64,000 nucleotides of DNA from Flavobacteriales bacterium (GTDB lineage: Bacteria > Bacteroidota > Bacteroidia > Flavobacteriales_F > PHOS-HE28): NCBI GenBank assembly GCA_016788635.1, contig JAEUSU010000001.1, positions 1-64,000 of the forward strand, read 5' to 3'. Position 1 is the first letter of the stretch; each line of letters starts with the position of its first letter. The notes beneath the pieces were generated by a model that searched no databases, was not told the origin of the DNA, and saw only the letters and a program-made list of their open reading frames with translations. Of this stretch, positions 33,063-42,812 are shown piece by piece. The position numbers and the translations under genes are program-made.

Positions 33063-34097
33063 ATGAACAAGGACCAATTGCTCGGCTGGATGGCCGAGCG
33101 CGGAGATCCGTGCATCACCATCCAGTTCACGGTGGACGCCAATGACCGCGAAGGCACACGCATAAGGCTGAAGAACCTCCTCCGCGCAGCCCGGCTGCGG
33201 CTGGAACAAGACCATGGTAATGGCGTGCCGGAGCGCTTGGGAGCCAGACTTGATGCACTGGCCGCGCAAGCAGACCTGGAGCGCGGCCCCGGCAAAGTGA
33301 TGCTGGTGAGTGAAGGCATCGCGGAAGTGGTGGACCTGCCATTCCCGGTCCGTGAGGAAGTGGTCTTGGAGCGTAATTTCCGCACCCGGCAGCTCGTGCG
33401 CGCCATGACCCAGCCTGCCACAGGACATGTCCTCCTGCTATCCGGTGCCGAGGCGCGCCTGTCCAGTGTCGCTCAAGGAACGCTCACTCCTGCTCTTCCG
33501 CCTTTCCCATTGGTGAACGACATCTTCCCACGCGACCGGCTTGAAGCATCCACCATCACTGCGGAAGTGCAGTTGCGTGAATTCTTCAACCGCGTGGACA
33601 AGCATGTGCAGGCCGCTCTCGGACCATCAGCACCGATCGTACTGGCCTGCGTGAAGGAGCATGAGGCCCAATACCGCACCGTATGCGATCGTCCGGAACG
33701 GATCTGGGGGTGCGTGCACGGCGACCACATGCGAACGCCATCCCATGCGCTGGCATCGGCTGTGTTGTCCGTTATGCAGAAGGCGCAGCAGCAACATGAT
33801 CGTGCCGTGCTTACCGAACTGCAGCGCTCTCCTGTGGACCGCTACATCAGCGACCCGCACGTGGCCTGGCGCACCGTACGAGAAGGGAGGGGCCGCCACC
33901 TGCTGATCGAGGAGGACCTGCATATACCCGTAACGCTTGCCGTGGACGCGGAAATGGGCATGGACCAATTGCCTGTGACCAACGACCTGGTGGACGAATT
34001 GATCGAGGAGCAGATGCGCCATATGGGCAGCGTTCACTTCCTGCCCAAAGGTGATCTGGCCGCATACGGTGGCATCGCCCTACTCACGCGATACTGA
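33063..34097 (+). CDS. baeRF-family protein, possible Balon-like ribosome hibernation factor
   Basis: ATG 33063 gives 344 residues. The layout fits bacterial archaeo-eukaryotic release-factor (baeRF) proteins. The N-terminal alpha/beta part has TIQFTVDANDREGTRIRLKN, the middle RNaseH-like part has PLVNDIFPRDRL and APIVLACVKEHEAQYRTVCD, and the C-terminal part ends in DLAAYGGIALLTRY, close to the GGIAAILRY ending I recall for the group. Balon of Psychrobacter, a distant eRF1/Pelota relative, belongs to this wider set and occupies the ribosomal A site during hibernation. Assignment to Balon itself is tentative. No GGQ peptide-release motif is visible. Confidence 0.68.
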   Translation: MNKDQLLGWMAERGDPCITIQFTVDANDREGTRIRLKNLLRAARLRLEQDHGNGVPERLGARLDALAAQADLERGPGKVMLVSEGIAEVVDLPFPVREEVVLERNFRTRQLVRAMTQPATGHVLLLSGAEARLSSVAQGTLTPALPPFPLVNDIFPRDRLEASTITAEVQLREFFNRVDKHVQAALGPSAPIVLACVKEHEAQYRTVCDRPERIWGCVHGDHMRTPSHALASAVLSVMQKAQQQHDRAVLTELQRSPVDRYISDPHVAWRTVREGRGRHLLIEEDLHIPVTLAVDAEMGMDQLPVTNDLVDELIEEQMRHMGSVHFLPKGDLAAYGGIALLTRY

Positions 34098-34102
34098 ACC
34101 GC

Positions 34103-37100
34103 TCAGCGCAGGAGCGTCACCACCCCTTTGAAGGTCTCCTCGACGTTCTCCTTGCAGGGGTCCCGGTAGGAGATGATGTAGTAGTACGTGCCATCCGGGG
34201 CCAGGTCGCTCATGTTGTTCATCTTCCCGTTCCATCCCCTGTTCGGGTCGGTGGTCTCGTACAGCTTCATGCCCCACCGGTTGAACACCATCATGCTGAA
34301 GGCGTTCAGCCCCAGGCCAGGTACGCGGAAGGTGTCGTTCTTCCCATCGCCATTGGGCGTGAACACATTGGGCACAAAGGGATCGCCCCCGACATCCGCA
34401 GGTGTGAGCACGATCGCCGTGTCACTGAACGCACACCCGTAGCTGTCGATCGCATCGAACCAGTAGGTGCCCGACTCATCCACACTAAGCTGCGCGTCCG
34501 TGCTACCTGTATTCCAAAGAATGCTCTGCACGTTGAATGTCGGCGCAAGTGTCACAGGAACACCCGGGCATGAAATGCCATCCGGCATGGGCGGGTAGGT
34601 GGGTGCCGGCACCACTTCCACACTGGCCGAAGCAGTGCACAAGCCATCGGTAACAGTGACCGTGTAATTGCCGGTGCTCATCACCGTCAGCGTCTGGCTG
34701 GTGGGTCCGGTGCTCCAGGCATAGCTATCATACCCGGTGCCGGCGTCCAGCACCAGGTAGGAATCTGCGCACAGCACTTGAGGCGAAGGCAGGTCGTACG
34801 GCATGGTGGGCACCGGTATCACGATCTGTTGAGCGGTGCTGGCTGTATCCTGGCAAACGGGGTCGACAATGGTAAGCGTGACCGTGTAGCTGCCCGGCGC
34901 ATTGTACGTGTGCGAAGGGGATGCCTGCTGGGATGTGCTGCCATCACCCAGGTCCCAGAAGTACTGCGTACCGCCGGTGCTGGTGTTGGTGAGGTCGAGG
35001 AAATACCCGTCACAGGTGCCTGCCGGTGCGGAGAGGAAACCCGGTTGCAGGTTCGCGGGATCGGATACCGTGATCTGGATGGTGACGGTGTCCGCGATGT
35101 TGCATGAGGCACTGTCCGTGCCGATGAGCGTGACGACATAGGTACCGCTCTGGATATAGGAATAGGTGACTGATGGACCGGTCACCAATGGGCTGCCGTC
35201 GCCGAGGTCCCAGGTCCAGGTAAGCGCATTGCCGATCGCGTTCATGTCGAAGGTGGCAGGCAAACAGGCGCTGAGCGCGGATGTGCTGATGTTGGCCACA
35301 GTGCCGGAGACCTGGAAATCGATCTTGAAGACACCCACATCCCAACCCACCCACTGGTTTGTTGCATAGGCCCAGGGTGTGGCTACCATGCTCCCCATGC
35401 CACTGCACACCCCCTGGTAGATCACGCCGTTCTTGTCGAACCGGCTCGTACCCCCATCCACGTGGCTTCCGCCATAATAGGTGCCGAAGAGCAGGCCCGT
35501 GAGGTCCGTGTCGAAGGCGGCGAGATAGAAGCTGCCGTTGGTGAAGAGCGCGTCCGGCGTTAGGGGCATACCGGACGCTGAGTTGTACCCGCAGATGTAC
35601 ACGTGATCGCATACATCCACCAGGAACGCCACCGGAGCCAACGCGGTGGTGCCGGACGGGCCGAGCGTGGTGGACACCTCCAGGTTGACCAGATCGGGAT
35701 CGAAGCGGGCGATGAACAGTCGGCCATCCGCCATGCCGTAAGTGCCTGCGGGTTGAATGGCGATGCCCGTGTTCGACTGACCGTAGATGTAAATGTCGCC
35801 GCTCTGGTCCAGGTCGATGAAGAAGGCGCAGTCCGACTGGTTTCCACCGAAAAAGGTGGACGCGGTCAGTAAGGTGCCGCTGTTGCTGAGGCGTGCGACA
35901 AAGACATCATGGGTGCCCCCCTGATAGGTATCCATGTACACGCCAGGTGTGGATGGGAACCCACTGCTCATGGTGCCACCGCACACCACCACGCTTCCGT
36001 CACCGGCCACCCGCAGCCCGAAGCCCATGTCGTTCTGGGCACCGCCGAGATAGGTGCTCCAAAGCAGGGAAGTGCATGTGATGTCCAGTGAGAACACGAC
36101 CGCATCCTGCCCACCCGCCAAAGTCGTTTGGTATGCACCTGCGGTCACGGGAAAGTCATTCGATGCAGTGGCCCCGGAGATGCAGATGTTCCCAGCAGCA
36201 TCCAGCACGACCTCGCCCCGGAAATTATCCCCGTAGTTCAAGTTGATGGCGTTGGTGCCATCGGTGCCCAAACCACCCATGAAGGTGGAGCCCACCAAGC
36301 TGCCTCCATCGGACTCCACCACGGTGACGAACATGTCCGTGGTGCCACCCAGCGTGGCATCGTAGGCAGAGGCGGTAATGGGGAAGTTGGCCGAGTTGGT
36401 GCTTCCGAACACCACGAGCCGCTGATCGATGGTGGCGATCATGCTGTGCGGGTTCTCACCGCTGCTGCCACCCAGGTAGGATGCCCAGACCAGCGAACTG
36501 CCATCGGGGTTGTACTTGCTGAGCGACACATCGGTGCCGCCACCCGCGAACGCGGTCTGGAAGGCGCCCACCGTGGCCGGATAGGTGGGCCCGAAGTTGC
36601 GTGCACCGGTATAGATGTTACCGGCATCATCGAAGGTGGCGCAATGGCCATAGTTGCTGGCCCCGGTCGCTCCCGAGAACGTGGATGCGATCAGCAGTGG
36701 ATCGATCACCACTCCACGCCGCGCATCCACGTTCTCTTCGAAAGCGAATCGAAGCACGTTCCCCATCAGTCGGTATGCAGTACGGACCGGTTCATGAACA
36801 TCATCCGCATACCAGCTCTCCGGAAGGGCTTCACGCACCTCTCCCACACTGTTCCTAACCACCAGCGCACCATCCTTGTCGATCGCAACACCATCCACTC
36901 CTTCATAGGCAAAGCCCACGCGCGACAGGTCCGCACCGGGTCGCAGTTCCAGGTCATACTTGAACCCGCCTTGCGCACTGTGCAGCACCAGGTCCACACC
37001 GGGCCAGAGATCGGCAAAACGCACCATTCCGGCCACCTGCACGTGGCTCGCCCACTGCGAACGATCATTCCCAATGAAGTAGTTGTGGTAGGCGGCGGCC

Positions 37101-37456
37101 ACTTCACCGTGTGAAACGGTAGCTGTGCTGCCGGCACCTTCGAAGCGCACCTGCCAGGCATGCCCCCTGTACATCGCTGCGGCCTGCTGCTCGGGAGAAA
37201 GATGCGGCCAGTCATGCGCCAGGTCGAAGGCGGCATTCTCAAGCATCACCCAGGTGAGCCGGTCACGTTCCACGAACAGGGTGAGGTTGCCACTCTGGGC
37301 ACGGTAGAGCACACGCTCATCCCACTGGCCCTTGTTCTGCACATAAAGCGCGGCATCCGCACCCCCATTGGCGTGCGCATGATCGTGCGCCGCGAGGGGA
37401 CGCTGACCTACCACCAGGAGGAGGGCGGCGCATAGGACCTTGAAGTAGCTGTTCAT
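34103..37456 (-). CDS. Giant T9SS type B cargo protein with SBBP-like repeats and two PKD domains
   Basis: ATG 37456 opens the signal peptide MNSYFKVLCAALLLVVGQRP ending at about LAA. The 1117-residue protein has an N-terminal domain starting YVQNKGQWDERVLYRA (DUF7948-like), then a long propeller-like region of repeated strands (GARNFGPTYPATVGAFQTAF, YLGGSSGENPHSM) typical of SBBP repeats. Two PKD domains follow (WTWDLGDGSPL and YFWDLGDGSTS). The C-terminus is a T9SS type B (CHU_C) signal, PNVFTPNGDGKNDTFRV to FKGVVTLLR. It would be exported and surface-bound or released, possibly as an adhesin. It is a tandem paralogue of the next gene. Confidence 0.9.
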   Translation of the reverse strand: MNSYFKVLCAALLLVVGQRPLAAHDHAHANGGADAALYVQNKGQWDERVLYRAQSGNLTLFVERDRLTWVMLENAAFDLAHDWPHLSPEQQAAAMYRGHAWQVRFEGAGSTATVSHGEVAAAYHNYFIGNDRSQWASHVQVAGMVRFADLWPGVDLVLHSAQGGFKYDLELRPGADLSRVGFAYEGVDGVAIDKDGALVVRNSVGEVREALPESWYADDVHEPVRTAYRLMGNVLRFAFEENVDARRGVVIDPLLIASTFSGATGASNYGHCATFDDAGNIYTGARNFGPTYPATVGAFQTAFAGGGTDVSLSKYNPDGSSLVWASYLGGSSGENPHSMIATIDQRLVVFGSTNSANFPITASAYDATLGGTTDMFVTVVESDGGSLVGSTFMGGLGTDGTNAINLNYGDNFRGEVVLDAAGNICISGATASNDFPVTAGAYQTTLAGGQDAVVFSLDITCTSLLWSTYLGGAQNDMGFGLRVAGDGSVVVCGGTMSSGFPSTPGVYMDTYQGGTHDVFVARLSNSGTLLTASTFFGGNQSDCAFFIDLDQSGDIYIYGQSNTGIAIQPAGTYGMADGRLFIARFDPDLVNLEVSTTLGPSGTTALAPVAFLVDVCDHVYICGYNSASGMPLTPDALFTNGSFYLAAFDTDLTGLLFGTYYGGSHVDGGTSRFDKNGVIYQGVCSGMGSMVATPWAYATNQWVGWDVGVFKIDFQVSGTVANISTSALSACLPATFDMNAIGNALTWTWDLGDGSPLVTGPSVTYSYIQSGTYVVTLIGTDSASCNIADTVTIQITVSDPANLQPGFLSAPAGTCDGYFLDLTNTSTGGTQYFWDLGDGSTSQQASPSHTYNAPGSYTVTLTIVDPVCQDTASTAQQIVIPVPTMPYDLPSPQVLCADSYLVLDAGTGYDSYAWSTGPTSQTLTVMSTGNYTVTVTDGLCTASASVEVVPAPTYPPMPDGISCPGVPVTLAPTFNVQSILWNTGSTDAQLSVDESGTYWFDAIDSYGCAFSDTAIVLTPADVGGDPFVPNVFTPNGDGKNDTFRVPGLGLNAFSMMVFNRWGMKLYETTDPNRGWNGKMNNMSDLAPDGTYYYIISYRDPCKENVEETFKGVVTLLR

Positions 37457-37545
37457 CCTGTTGGGGAAAGGGTTCTTTACAAGGACGCACGGGGCGTGCG
37501 CTTCGTTGGTCAATACTTCGCTTGTGTGGATGGAACGTTGGCCGA

Positions 37546-40500
37546 TCAACGCAGCACGGTCACGTGCCCCATCACGGTGGTGCGGTCCGAGCCGGTGCAT
37601 TCGCCGGTGTATTGCAGGCGGTAGACATACACGTCCTGCTTCACCAAGGCGCCGTTGTAGCGACCATCCCATGGGTTGTTCAGGCTCGTGGTAACGAAGA
37701 GCTGCTCACCCCACCGGTTGAAGATCTCCAACTTCACCTCCTGTTCACCCACACCCGCCACCACGAACACGTCATTCACCCCATCGCCATTGGGCGAGAA
37801 GGCATTGGGCGCGAATATGGAAGGCTCGGACTCCAGGGGTAGCACCCGCACTGTGTCCGTGTGCTGGCATCCCAGGAAGTCGGTCACGGTGAAGATGTAC
37901 GTACCGTCACCCTGTACGGTCTCCTGGCGTGCCTGGCCGCCGGTGCTCCACGAATAGGCCTGTCCTTCCAGTGGCACTTCCAAGGTCACCCAGGCATCGG
38001 GGCATGCGTGCAGCTCATAGGACAGGTCATAGGATGGGGCAGCGACCACCTCCACCGTGTCGGCACCCTGGCATTCAGCCGTGAATACATCCACGTAGTA
38101 GGTGCCTGGTGCGTTCACCACGATGCTGGATGTGGTCTGCCCGGTATTCCACAGATAACCATCCACGGGTGCAGTGGCGTCCAGCGTGAGCGGCACACCC
38201 GGACACAGGACGGCATCAGGCACCAGGGTGGTCACCAGCTGGTCGATCACTTGCAGCGTCTGTGTCACCTGGTCGTTCTGCCCGCAACCCAGGTCGGTCA
38301 CTACGAGCGTCACCGTATAGGTACCGGGCCCGGGATAGGTATGCGTCACATCCGTGGTGTTCAGCACGGTGCCGTCGCCCATGTCCCAGGAATAGGTCAC
38401 GCTGTCCCCCGTGCTCAGGTTCACACCCTGGACGTTCAGGGCCACGCACGGGCCGAACTGGCTCAAGCTCATGGCAGCCACCACGGGCACCAGCGGATCA
38501 ATGGTGAGCACGGCTGTGGCGGTGTCCGGCGGCGAACAACCCAGCGCATCGCTCACCACCAGGGTCACGGTGTAGCTCCCGGGCAGATTGTAGGTGTGCG
38601 TCACGTTCGTGTCGTTGCTGAAGGTGCCGTCGCCGAAACTCCAGACGAACTGCATGAAGGTGCCGGTGCTCGCATTCGAAGTGCTGGCCACCATCTGCGC
38701 ACAATCGAACACCTGGTCCACGGTGAAGGCTGCCGTTACCGGCTGCGTCGGAGATACCGTGATCTGCACGGTGGTGGTATCCGCCTGGTTGCAGGAGCCC
38801 GGATCGGTGGCGATCAGTGTAACGGTATAGGTGCCCGGGCCTGTGTAAAGGTGTGTCACGTCCGGCAGGTTGTACAGCGTACCGTCACCCATGTTCCATT
38901 GGTAGCTCGGGCTTGGTCCCGTGCTGGCATTGGCCGTGCTCACGAACAGCTCATCGCAATCGGGCACCTGGCTCAAGGTGAAGGCCGCTTCCACCAGGTC
39001 TGGCGGTGGCACGGTGATGAACTGCGTGATGCTATCCGGCTGGCTGCACCCGGTGGGGTCATAGATGAGCAGCTCAATGGCATAGGTGCCCGGTCCGCCG
39101 AGGTAGGTGTGCACCACGTTCGTATCCGTGTACTGTGTGCCATCCCCCATGTCCCAAACAAAAGCGAGCGGCGCACCGGTGCTCTGGTTGGTGGTCACCA
39201 CCTGGGACTGTGTGCAGTCCACCGTGGGCTGCGCGGTGAAGGCCGCAGTGAGCGGCTGCGCCAGCCCGATGGTGATGGGCATGTAGATGGTGTCCGCCAG
39301 GTTGCAGGACAAGGAATCCATGGCGATCAGCATCACCGTGTATGAGCCTGCGGTCGTGTAGATGTGTGAAGGCTCATAGGCGGAGACCGTCGGAGAACCG
39401 TCGCCAAAGTCCCAGATCCAATCCGTGCCGGTGCTGGTGTTGGAGAAGTCGATCTGGATGGGCGCGCAACCGGAGTTCAAGGTGCTCGCCCCTGCCGCGT
39501 TCACGCCGGCCACCTGAAAATCGATCTTGAACACGCCGATGTCCCACCCGATGGTCTGGTTGGTGGCCCAGGCCCACGGCGTGGTGGTCATGCTCCCCAT
39601 GCCACTGCATACGCCCTGGTAGATCAGTCCATCCTTGTCGAACCGGCTCGTTCCACCATCCACGTGGCTGCCCCCGTAGTAGGTGCCGAACAGCAGCCCG
39701 GCCATGTCCACATCGAAGGCGGCCAGGTAGAAACTGCCCGTGGTAAAGAGGTTGTTGGGCGTGACCGGCAAACCCGAAGTGGAGTTGTAGCCGGAGATGT
39801 AGATATGATCGCACACGTCCACCAGGAAGGCCACGGGAGCCGTGGGCCAGCCGAAGCCCCCAGCCGCGCCCAGCGTGGATGAAACGGGCATGGTGGCCAG
39901 CGCGGGGTCCAGTTTGGCAATGAAAATGCGGCCACCAGGGGACCCATAGGTGCCGGCCGGCTGCACGGTGATGCCCACATCCGACTGGCCGTAAAGCCAC
40001 ACGTTGCCGCCCTGGTCCAGATCGATGAACATGGCCTGGTCGGATTGGGCACCACCCAGGAAGGTGGCGCCGGTAAGCCCCGAAGCGTTGGCCGTGATGC
40101 GCACCACGAACGCATCGCGTGTGCCACCTTGATAGGTATTCAAATACCCCGTGCCCAGGGTGGGGAAGTTCGCACTGGCCGTGCCGCCCGTTACGTAGAT
40201 GGCCCCACCGGCGCCAGCACGCAGACCAAAAGCCATGTCGTCACTGCTTCCTCCCAGGAAGGAGCTCCAGAGCAGGTTGCTGCAGTTGAGGTTCAGGCTG
40301 AAGACAACCGCATCCTGGCCACCTGCAAGGGAGCCTTGGAACGCACCCGCCGTCGCCGGGAAGTTGCTGCTGCTGGTGCAGCTGCTCACGCAGATGTTGC
40401 CCGCGCCATCAAAGATCACCTCCCCGCGGTAAGTGTCGCCGTAATTGTTGGTCAACAGGTTGCTGCCATCGGCCTGGGACCCACCCACGAACGTGCTGCC

Positions 40501-41661
40501 TGTCAATCCACCAGCTGCGGTGTTGAGCACGGTGATGAAGATGTCCGTGCTGCCCCCGTTGAAGGTGTTGTCATAACAGCCGGGCGAAGTGGGGAAGTTG
40601 GATGATGCCGTGGTGCCGAACACGACCAATTGGCCTGCGTTGTTCGCGATCAAACTGTGCGGGTTCTCACCGGAGGAGCCCCCGAGGTAGGTGGCGTAAA
40701 GCAACTGGCTGCCATCGGGGTTGTAGCGGCTGATGGATACATCCGTGCCTCCACCACCGAAGGCGGTCTGGAAGGCACCCACGGTGACCGGATAGGTGGG
40801 ACCGAAGTTGCGTGCACCGGTGTAGATGAAGCCGTTGTCATCGAAGGTGGCACAGTGGCCGTAGTTGCTGGCGCCCGTGGCACCGGAAAGCGTGGAGGCG
40901 ATCAGCAACGGATCGATGATCACCGTACGGCGTGCATCATGTCCGTGGGGGAAGACGAATCCCACCTCATTGCCTTTCAGCACGAAACGGCAATCCAGAG
41001 GCTCCTTTGCACCGTCGCCATAAAAGGCCACTGGCGCCATCTCGATCACCTCGCCAACCGAGGTCCGCATGACCATGCGCCCGGTCGCGTCCAATGAAAG
41101 GCCTTCCAGACCCTCGTACTTCCATCCGATGGCATGGGGGTTCGCACCCGGTGCCAGGATCACGTCATACTTGAACGCGTCACCCTCGGCGCGCATCAGC
41201 ACATCGATGCCCGGCCACACACCCTCATACATCACCTCACCGAAAAGACCCACGTTCGCGGCCCAGCGGGCGGGGTCGTTGCCGAGGTAGTAATTGTGGT
41301 AGGCCGCCTCGCGATGCACAGGCAACATGCGTTGCGGGCCGGTGGGTGCGATGAAGTTGGCCTTCCAGGCATGACCGTTCAGGCGAAGCGCCTGCTGCCG
41401 CTCGATGGGCCACTGGGCCATGTCATGCATCAGGTCAGCGGCGTCCGGCTGCAGCATGGACCAGGTGAGGCCACCCTGCTCCAGGAACACGCGCATCACC
41501 CCACCTCCGGCCATGAACTGGACTCGCTGGTCCCATTGGCCTTTGTTCTCGATGAACCGCAGCGGTGTGGCGGCGTGTTGGTGATCATGCTCATGTGCAT
41601 GAACGGACTGCTGTGCGAGGGACAGCATACCACTGAGGATCAACACTAAACTGAAGCGCAT
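37546..41661 (-). CDS. Giant T9SS type B cargo protein with SBBP-like repeats and five PKD domains
   Basis: A 1371-residue paralogue of the preceding protein, starting with the signal peptide MRFSLVLILSGMLSLAQQSV. The N-terminus has RFIENKGQWDQRVQFMAGGG, then the same propeller-like middle (ARNFGPTYPVTVGAFQTAF, YLGGSSGENPHSL). The C-terminal region has five PKD domains, each with a W-x-M/F-GDG core (WIWDFGDG, FVWDMGDG, YQWNMGDG, FVWSFGDG, YSWDMGDG), against two in the paralogue. It ends in a type B tail (FAPNAFSPNGDGVNDVFVVA to VMGHVTVLR). His-rich residues follow the signal peptide in both paralogues. The function is probably surface adhesion or binding; this is an inference. Confidence 0.9.
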   Translation of the reverse strand: MRFSLVLILSGMLSLAQQSVHAHEHDHQHAATPLRFIENKGQWDQRVQFMAGGGVMRVFLEQGGLTWSMLQPDAADLMHDMAQWPIERQQALRLNGHAWKANFIAPTGPQRMLPVHREAAYHNYYLGNDPARWAANVGLFGEVMYEGVWPGIDVLMRAEGDAFKYDVILAPGANPHAIGWKYEGLEGLSLDATGRMVMRTSVGEVIEMAPVAFYGDGAKEPLDCRFVLKGNEVGFVFPHGHDARRTVIIDPLLIASTLSGATGASNYGHCATFDDNGFIYTGARNFGPTYPVTVGAFQTAFGGGGTDVSISRYNPDGSQLLYATYLGGSSGENPHSLIANNAGQLVVFGTTASSNFPTSPGCYDNTFNGGSTDIFITVLNTAAGGLTGSTFVGGSQADGSNLLTNNYGDTYRGEVIFDGAGNICVSSCTSSSNFPATAGAFQGSLAGGQDAVVFSLNLNCSNLLWSSFLGGSSDDMAFGLRAGAGGAIYVTGGTASANFPTLGTGYLNTYQGGTRDAFVVRITANASGLTGATFLGGAQSDQAMFIDLDQGGNVWLYGQSDVGITVQPAGTYGSPGGRIFIAKLDPALATMPVSSTLGAAGGFGWPTAPVAFLVDVCDHIYISGYNSTSGLPVTPNNLFTTGSFYLAAFDVDMAGLLFGTYYGGSHVDGGTSRFDKDGLIYQGVCSGMGSMTTTPWAWATNQTIGWDIGVFKIDFQVAGVNAAGASTLNSGCAPIQIDFSNTSTGTDWIWDFGDGSPTVSAYEPSHIYTTAGSYTVMLIAMDSLSCNLADTIYMPITIGLAQPLTAAFTAQPTVDCTQSQVVTTNQSTGAPLAFVWDMGDGTQYTDTNVVHTYLGGPGTYAIELLIYDPTGCSQPDSITQFITVPPPDLVEAAFTLSQVPDCDELFVSTANASTGPSPSYQWNMGDGTLYNLPDVTHLYTGPGTYTVTLIATDPGSCNQADTTTVQITVSPTQPVTAAFTVDQVFDCAQMVASTSNASTGTFMQFVWSFGDGTFSNDTNVTHTYNLPGSYTVTLVVSDALGCSPPDTATAVLTIDPLVPVVAAMSLSQFGPCVALNVQGVNLSTGDSVTYSWDMGDGTVLNTTDVTHTYPGPGTYTVTLVVTDLGCGQNDQVTQTLQVIDQLVTTLVPDAVLCPGVPLTLDATAPVDGYLWNTGQTTSSIVVNAPGTYYVDVFTAECQGADTVEVVAAPSYDLSYELHACPDAWVTLEVPLEGQAYSWSTGGQARQETVQGDGTYIFTVTDFLGCQHTDTVRVLPLESEPSIFAPNAFSPNGDGVNDVFVVAGVGEQEVKLEIFNRWGEQLFVTTSLNNPWDGRYNGALVKQDVYVYRLQYTGECTGSDRTTVMGHVTVLR

Positions 41662-41772
41662 GGGTCGGTCGGGCTGGGTGATGGAAAGACGGGTCGGGGA
41701 AGGTTCAAGTTGCCCTGCCCATGCTCTTCACGCCTGAATGGGACGGGTCGTTGGGTGAGCGGCCTGGAAAAT

Positions 41773-41802
41773 GGAATGGGCCGGATCGCTCCGGCCCATT
41801 CC
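41773..41802 (-). terminator. Rho-independent terminator after the 41821 gene
   Basis: GGAATGGGCCGGA (41773-41785) and TCCGGCCCATTCC (41790-41802) form a perfect 13-bp stem with loop TCGC. It lies 18 nt past the stop and is followed on the minus strand by ATTTTCC. Confidence 0.85.
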
Positions 41803-41820
41803 CAGCAAGTTGGCACAACC

Positions 41821-42726
41821 TTACTGCCGCACGAAGGGCAGCGTGCGGCGTGCACCGGCTGCCTCCACGAAGAGGCGGTAGACCCCGGAAGGCAGGGCAT
41901 CCACGGCGATCTCGGCGCGGTCCTGACCGGCGGGCACCGTGCCGCTGGCCAGCTGGCGGCCCATGGCATCCACCACCACCCAGTTGGTCACGTCAGAAGT
42001 ACCTGTCAACCACAGGCGGTCTTCCGCAGGGTTGGGGTACACCTGAAGCGCGGCCAGAGGCTGGGCCTCATCCATGCCCACGGTGATGGGCTCCAGTACG
42101 TATGGTGCACCCGAGCTGGGCAGCTGGAGAAGCGGGGAGAAGGGGGTCCTGTTCCAGAAGATGATGTCCCCTTCCGAGGTGGTCAGTTTCAGCACCCCAT
42201 TGAAGAGACCGATGCTGCTGATGATGTTGCCGTAGGCGGTGCAGGAGTAGGTCACCGATACCGGCGATCCCCCGCTGATGGTGTAGCTGTCCGTCCAATT
42301 GCTCAGGTAGGCAAAAGAGAGCATGAGGATGCGCTTGTAGTCCGTGTAGTCCACCGACGAACTGGCGGTCACATCACGCGCCACGATCTCGATGCCCGTG
42401 GGGGTCACTTTGAAGTAGGAAAAGCTGAAGGTGACACCGCCCGTGACGATGTACTCGATCACGTGGGTGGCATCCGGATAGTTCGCTGCGTAGGGCGTAC
42501 CTGCGGCAGACTTCCACACGGCAGTGCCCAACTGGGTCAAGGTGGCGGTGGCCAGGTTCCAGGTGATGTTGGCTCCGTTGGTGGAGGGGTCCGCAGTACC
42601 CGGCGAGGTCACAGCGTACCACTTGTACTGCTGCGCCACAGGGATATCCGAGAATTGAAGAGTAGGCTGGGCGGCCACCGAACAGGCCAGGGTACCGGAA
42701 AGAATAAGTGCGGAGAGGTGTTTCAT
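41821..42726 (-). CDS. Secreted T9SS type A cargo protein, function unknown
   Basis: ATG 42726 opens MKHLSALILSGTLACSVAAQ, a signal peptide. The body of about 200 residues is beta-rich with no family I recognise; DYTDYKRILMLSFAYLSNW and VTYSCTAYGNIISSIGLF stand out. The C-terminal 75 residues are a T9SS type A sorting domain: LAALQVYPNPAEDRLWLTG, then VVVDAMGRQLASG, then LPSGVYRLFVE. It has its own promoter box at 42748 and its own terminator, so it is an independent unit. Such short cargo proteins are common in Flavobacteriales. Confidence 0.85.
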   Translation of the reverse strand: MKHLSALILSGTLACSVAAQPTLQFSDIPVAQQYKWYAVTSPGTADPSTNGANITWNLATATLTQLGTAVWKSAAGTPYAANYPDATHVIEYIVTGGVTFSFSYFKVTPTGIEIVARDVTASSSVDYTDYKRILMLSFAYLSNWTDSYTISGGSPVSVTYSCTAYGNIISSIGLFNGVLKLTTSEGDIIFWNRTPFSPLLQLPSSGAPYVLEPITVGMDEAQPLAALQVYPNPAEDRLWLTGTSDVTNWVVVDAMGRQLASGTVPAGQDRAEIAVDALPSGVYRLFVEAAGARRTLPFVRQ

Positions 42727-42747
42727 GCGCAATGGGTTTTGGCGGTC

Positions 42748-42755
42748 CGAAAGTA
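42748..42755 (-). promoter_or_regulatory. -7 box TACTTTCG for the 41821-42726 gene
   Basis: TAnnTTCG-like match, 21 nt before ATG 42726. Confidence 0.5.
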
Positions 42756-42812
42756 GACGCAGAAGGCATCTCCCCCGCTGCCCGGCCCCTTCAATTCGAC
42801 GAACCGCTGGAT

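Noticed and set aside
37861..39345. 494-residue plus-strand frame over the PKD region
   Set aside because: Antisense to the PKD repeats; its own repeats only mirror them.
37900..39400. Regularly spaced similar words that could suggest a CRISPR array
   Set aside because: They are the coding repeats of PKD domains, in frame and about 255 nt apart, not short repeats with unique spacers.
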